The notes below the pieces were generated by a model. It saw nothing but the letters and a program-made list of their open reading frames with translations. It searched no databases and was not told where the DNA came from. A program made the translations under genes and the position numbers. A DNA stretch of 32,448 bases from an archaeon. GTDB taxonomy: Archaea; Thermoproteota; Thermoprotei_A; Marsarchaeales; Marsarchaeaceae. The stretch lies in contig JAKAWJ010000024.1 of NCBI GenBank assembly GCA_021817005.1, positions 1 to 32,448 of the forward strand, in the 5' to 3' direction. Each line of letters begins with the position of its first letter. The stretch's first letter is position 1. Shown here piece by piece: positions 30,723 through 32,448 of the stretch.

Positions 30723-32448
30723 ATGCTCGACAACAAGTGGAATGAAGCTACGTTTGCAGAGTTTGTTTCAGTTGCCGACCCCCGGATATCACCCGATGGA
30801 AATATGGTTTCCTACCTGACGTCCAGAGCAAACCTAGATTCTGACAAAAACGAAAACACCACTGTTATTCGTAATCTCAAGACCGGAGAGGAACGTTTCA
30901 TTTCCGAGAGTTTCCTGACCCGATTCTCACCAGACGGTAAAAGTGCGGCCTATTTGAAAACAAATGAGAAGGAAGGAAAGAGCGAGCTGTGGCTCCTAGA
31001 CACTCGTACTGGAGATTCACGAAAACTGCTCGACGCGAAAGCGATCACAGAGGTTAACTGGTCGCCTGACGGCAGAAAGCTCTGCCTTATCATGCCAAAA
31101 AAAGCGAATGACCCGCATGTGCTATTCGAGGCCGACCTTCCATTCTGGTTCGACGGGAAAGGCTACAGTGACCGGGAGAAGACTATCGTCGGGGTTTACG
31201 ACTCGCAAAGCGGGGCCAAATTGGAAGAGCATGAAGTGGATTTTCAAGGGTTGCCGTATTTTCCTCTGTCGCTCTGGCACGGGGACGCGATCGTATACAA
31301 TAAACCCAGCAGGAATAAGCCGTTCACTTACTCCGATATCTGCCAGATAGACAGCGGCGAAGAGAAGACATTATTCAGCAACACGGCCTTCAAGGCTGTA
31401 GCCACTGACGGGAAAAATCTTGTGCTTCTGGGCAAACCAGAAAAGGAGAACCATGCGGAACACAACTACCTGTATCTCTGGGACGGAAAAGAAGTCACGG
31501 CGCTCACGGAGAAATTCGGGCGCGACGATGTAGGACTAAGCTTTCCAAAAATAGACTCGAAAGGCGTAATATACTATACTTCAACGCGAGGTGGAAGAAT
31601 TCAGCTCACTGCGATCGGCCGGGACGGAATCGAACGGGCCCTAGTTGATGAGGATGCATGGGTCACCGGATTCGATGTGAGCAAAGACGGCAAGGTGGTG
31701 TTCGTAAAGGAGAATTCGTTCACTCCGCCAGAAGTGTTTGTTTACAGCGAGAAAGAAAATATCACCAAGTTAACTTCTTATAACGAACTTGTCGCAACTA
31801 GACACTCTTGCCGACCACTCAAACGGGTTGAATGCAGCAGTATCGGGGGGCTCAAAGTCGAGGGCTGGTACTTGAAACCTGACCTGAAAGATGCCCAAAA
31901 AGCTCCTGCGATCGTCTTTATACACGGGGGGCCAAAGGGGGCCTACGGCCACCACTTTGACCCTCTCGCTCAGACCTTGGCGAGCAAGGGTTACTTTGTG
32001 CTCTATACGAACCCGCGCGGAAGCAACGGTTACGACGAGGAATTCGCGCTGACGATTTCGGGTAAATATGGGCTAGAGGACTCGCAGGACATCCTTAATG
32101 TATTAGGTGAGCTCATCAGATTGGAACCTTCAATCGACCAGAACAGAATTGGAGTAACTGGCATCAGTGGCGGCGGATATCTTACAAACTGGATGATATC
32201 TCATACAAACCGCTTCGCGGCTGCGATAAGCGAAAACGGCATTAGTAACTGGTTCACTCATTATGCTTTTTCTGACATAGGCTTCTGGTTCTGCAAAGAT
32301 CTCATCGGGAAAGACCCGCTTTCAGACGAGAATTACCGGCTGCTCAGTCCTATCTACCTTGCAACCAGGGTGACCACGCCCGCTATGTTCATCCACAGTA
32401 CGGAAGACTACAGGTGTCCGCTTGACCAGTCGCTCATGTTCTACCACA
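30723..32448 (+). CDS. S9 family prolyl oligopeptidase / acylaminoacyl-peptidase (partial, 3' end outside window)
   Basis: 575 residues are visible with no stop. The N-terminal two-thirds is a beta-propeller with repeated SPDG-type blades (ISPDG, FSPDGK, WSPDGRK). The hydrolase domain starts near residue 395: HGGPKGAYG forms the oxyanion hole, the nucleophile is S482 in GISGGG, and the acid is D562 in STEDYRCPLDQS. The catalytic His is expected shortly after the window end. Members degrade oligopeptides or remove acylated N-terminal residues in the cytoplasm; no signal peptide is present here. The start is fixed by the TATA box 26 bases upstream. In a scavenging archaeon it would belong to peptide catabolism. 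Confidence 0.93.
   Translation, partial: MLDNKWNEATFAEFVSVADPRISPDGNMVSYLTSRANLDSDKNENTTVIRNLKTGEERFISESFLTRFSPDGKSAAYLKTNEKEGKSELWLLDTRTGDSRKLLDAKAITEVNWSPDGRKLCLIMPKKANDPHVLFEADLPFWFDGKGYSDREKTIVGVYDSQSGAKLEEHEVDFQGLPYFPLSLWHGDAIVYNKPSRNKPFTYSDICQIDSGEEKTLFSNTAFKAVATDGKNLVLLGKPEKENHAEHNYLYLWDGKEVTALTEKFGRDDVGLSFPKIDSKGVIYYTSTRGGRIQLTAIGRDGIERALVDEDAWVTGFDVSKDGKVVFVKENSFTPPEVFVYSEKENITKLTSYNELVATRHSCRPLKRVECSSIGGLKVEGWYLKPDLKDAQKAPAIVFIHGGPKGAYGHHFDPLAQTLASKGYFVLYTNPRGSNGYDEEFALTISGKYGLEDSQDILNVLGELIRLEPSIDQNRIGVTGISGGGYLTNWMISHTNRFAAAISENGISNWFTHYAFSDIGFWFCKDLIGKDPLSDENYRLLSPIYLATRVTTPAMFIHSTEDYRCPLDQSLMFYH

Noticed and set aside
1-32448. CRISPR arrays, defence islands, integrases or att sites
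   Set aside because: No regularly spaced repeats and no cas, restriction or recombinase motifs were found on either strand.

Overview
The window looks archaeal. Nearly every gene that opens a transcript has an A/T-rich box about 25-31 bases upstream of its start codon (leaderless transcription) or about 36-40 bases upstream (a leader of roughly 10 bases). Starts are often GTG or TTG, bacterial -35/-10 promoters are absent, and the carB N-terminus (GSGALKIAEAAEFDYSG) and the DUF35/thiolase-like gene pair have an archaeal look. Thermoplasmatota or Thermoproteota would both fit; the sequence alone does not settle which. No rRNA, tRNA, CRISPR array or intact insertion sequence was found.

Layout. 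Positions 1-6387 form an amino-sugar block: a HAD-like protein cut by the window edge that lacks its catalytic aspartates; a 784-residue fusion of N-acetylglucosamine-6-phosphate deacetylase (NagA) with a SIS-type glucosamine-6-phosphate deaminase; a divergent MurQ (N-acetylmuramate-6-phosphate etherase); a Gfo/Idh/MocA dehydrogenase; and a BadF-type N-acetylhexosamine kinase. Read together they describe MurNAc/GlcNAc -> MurNAc-6P/GlcNAc-6P -> GlcN-6P -> fructose-6P, a salvage route for bacterial wall sugars in a cell that probably makes no murein. Positions 6605-7792 hold an anchored hypothetical protein and a type 1 isopentenyl diphosphate isomerase.

Positions 8210-13785 (minus strand) hold a compact set: SDR, acyl-CoA ligase, Cys-less thiolase-like protein, DUF35 protein, a thioredoxin-like/Lrp-ligand-domain protein and an F420-type LLM oxidoreductase, with an aldehyde dehydrogenase transcribed divergently. 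The composition resembles an Ltp2/ChsH2-type acyl-CoA retro-aldolase module whose aldehyde product the dehydrogenase could oxidise.

Positions 15354-24841 are mostly central metabolism: aconitase, an MFS transporter, carA-carB, and a DUF998-like membrane protein whose 3' end overlaps carB antisense. Positions 25281-30218 hold a cytoplasmic class A beta-lactamase-like protein, a small unknown gene leading cysD-cysN (ATP sulfurylase), and an EcfT-like membrane protein. The window ends inside an S9 prolyl-oligopeptidase-family gene. The five gene-free stretches over 300 bases are described individually.
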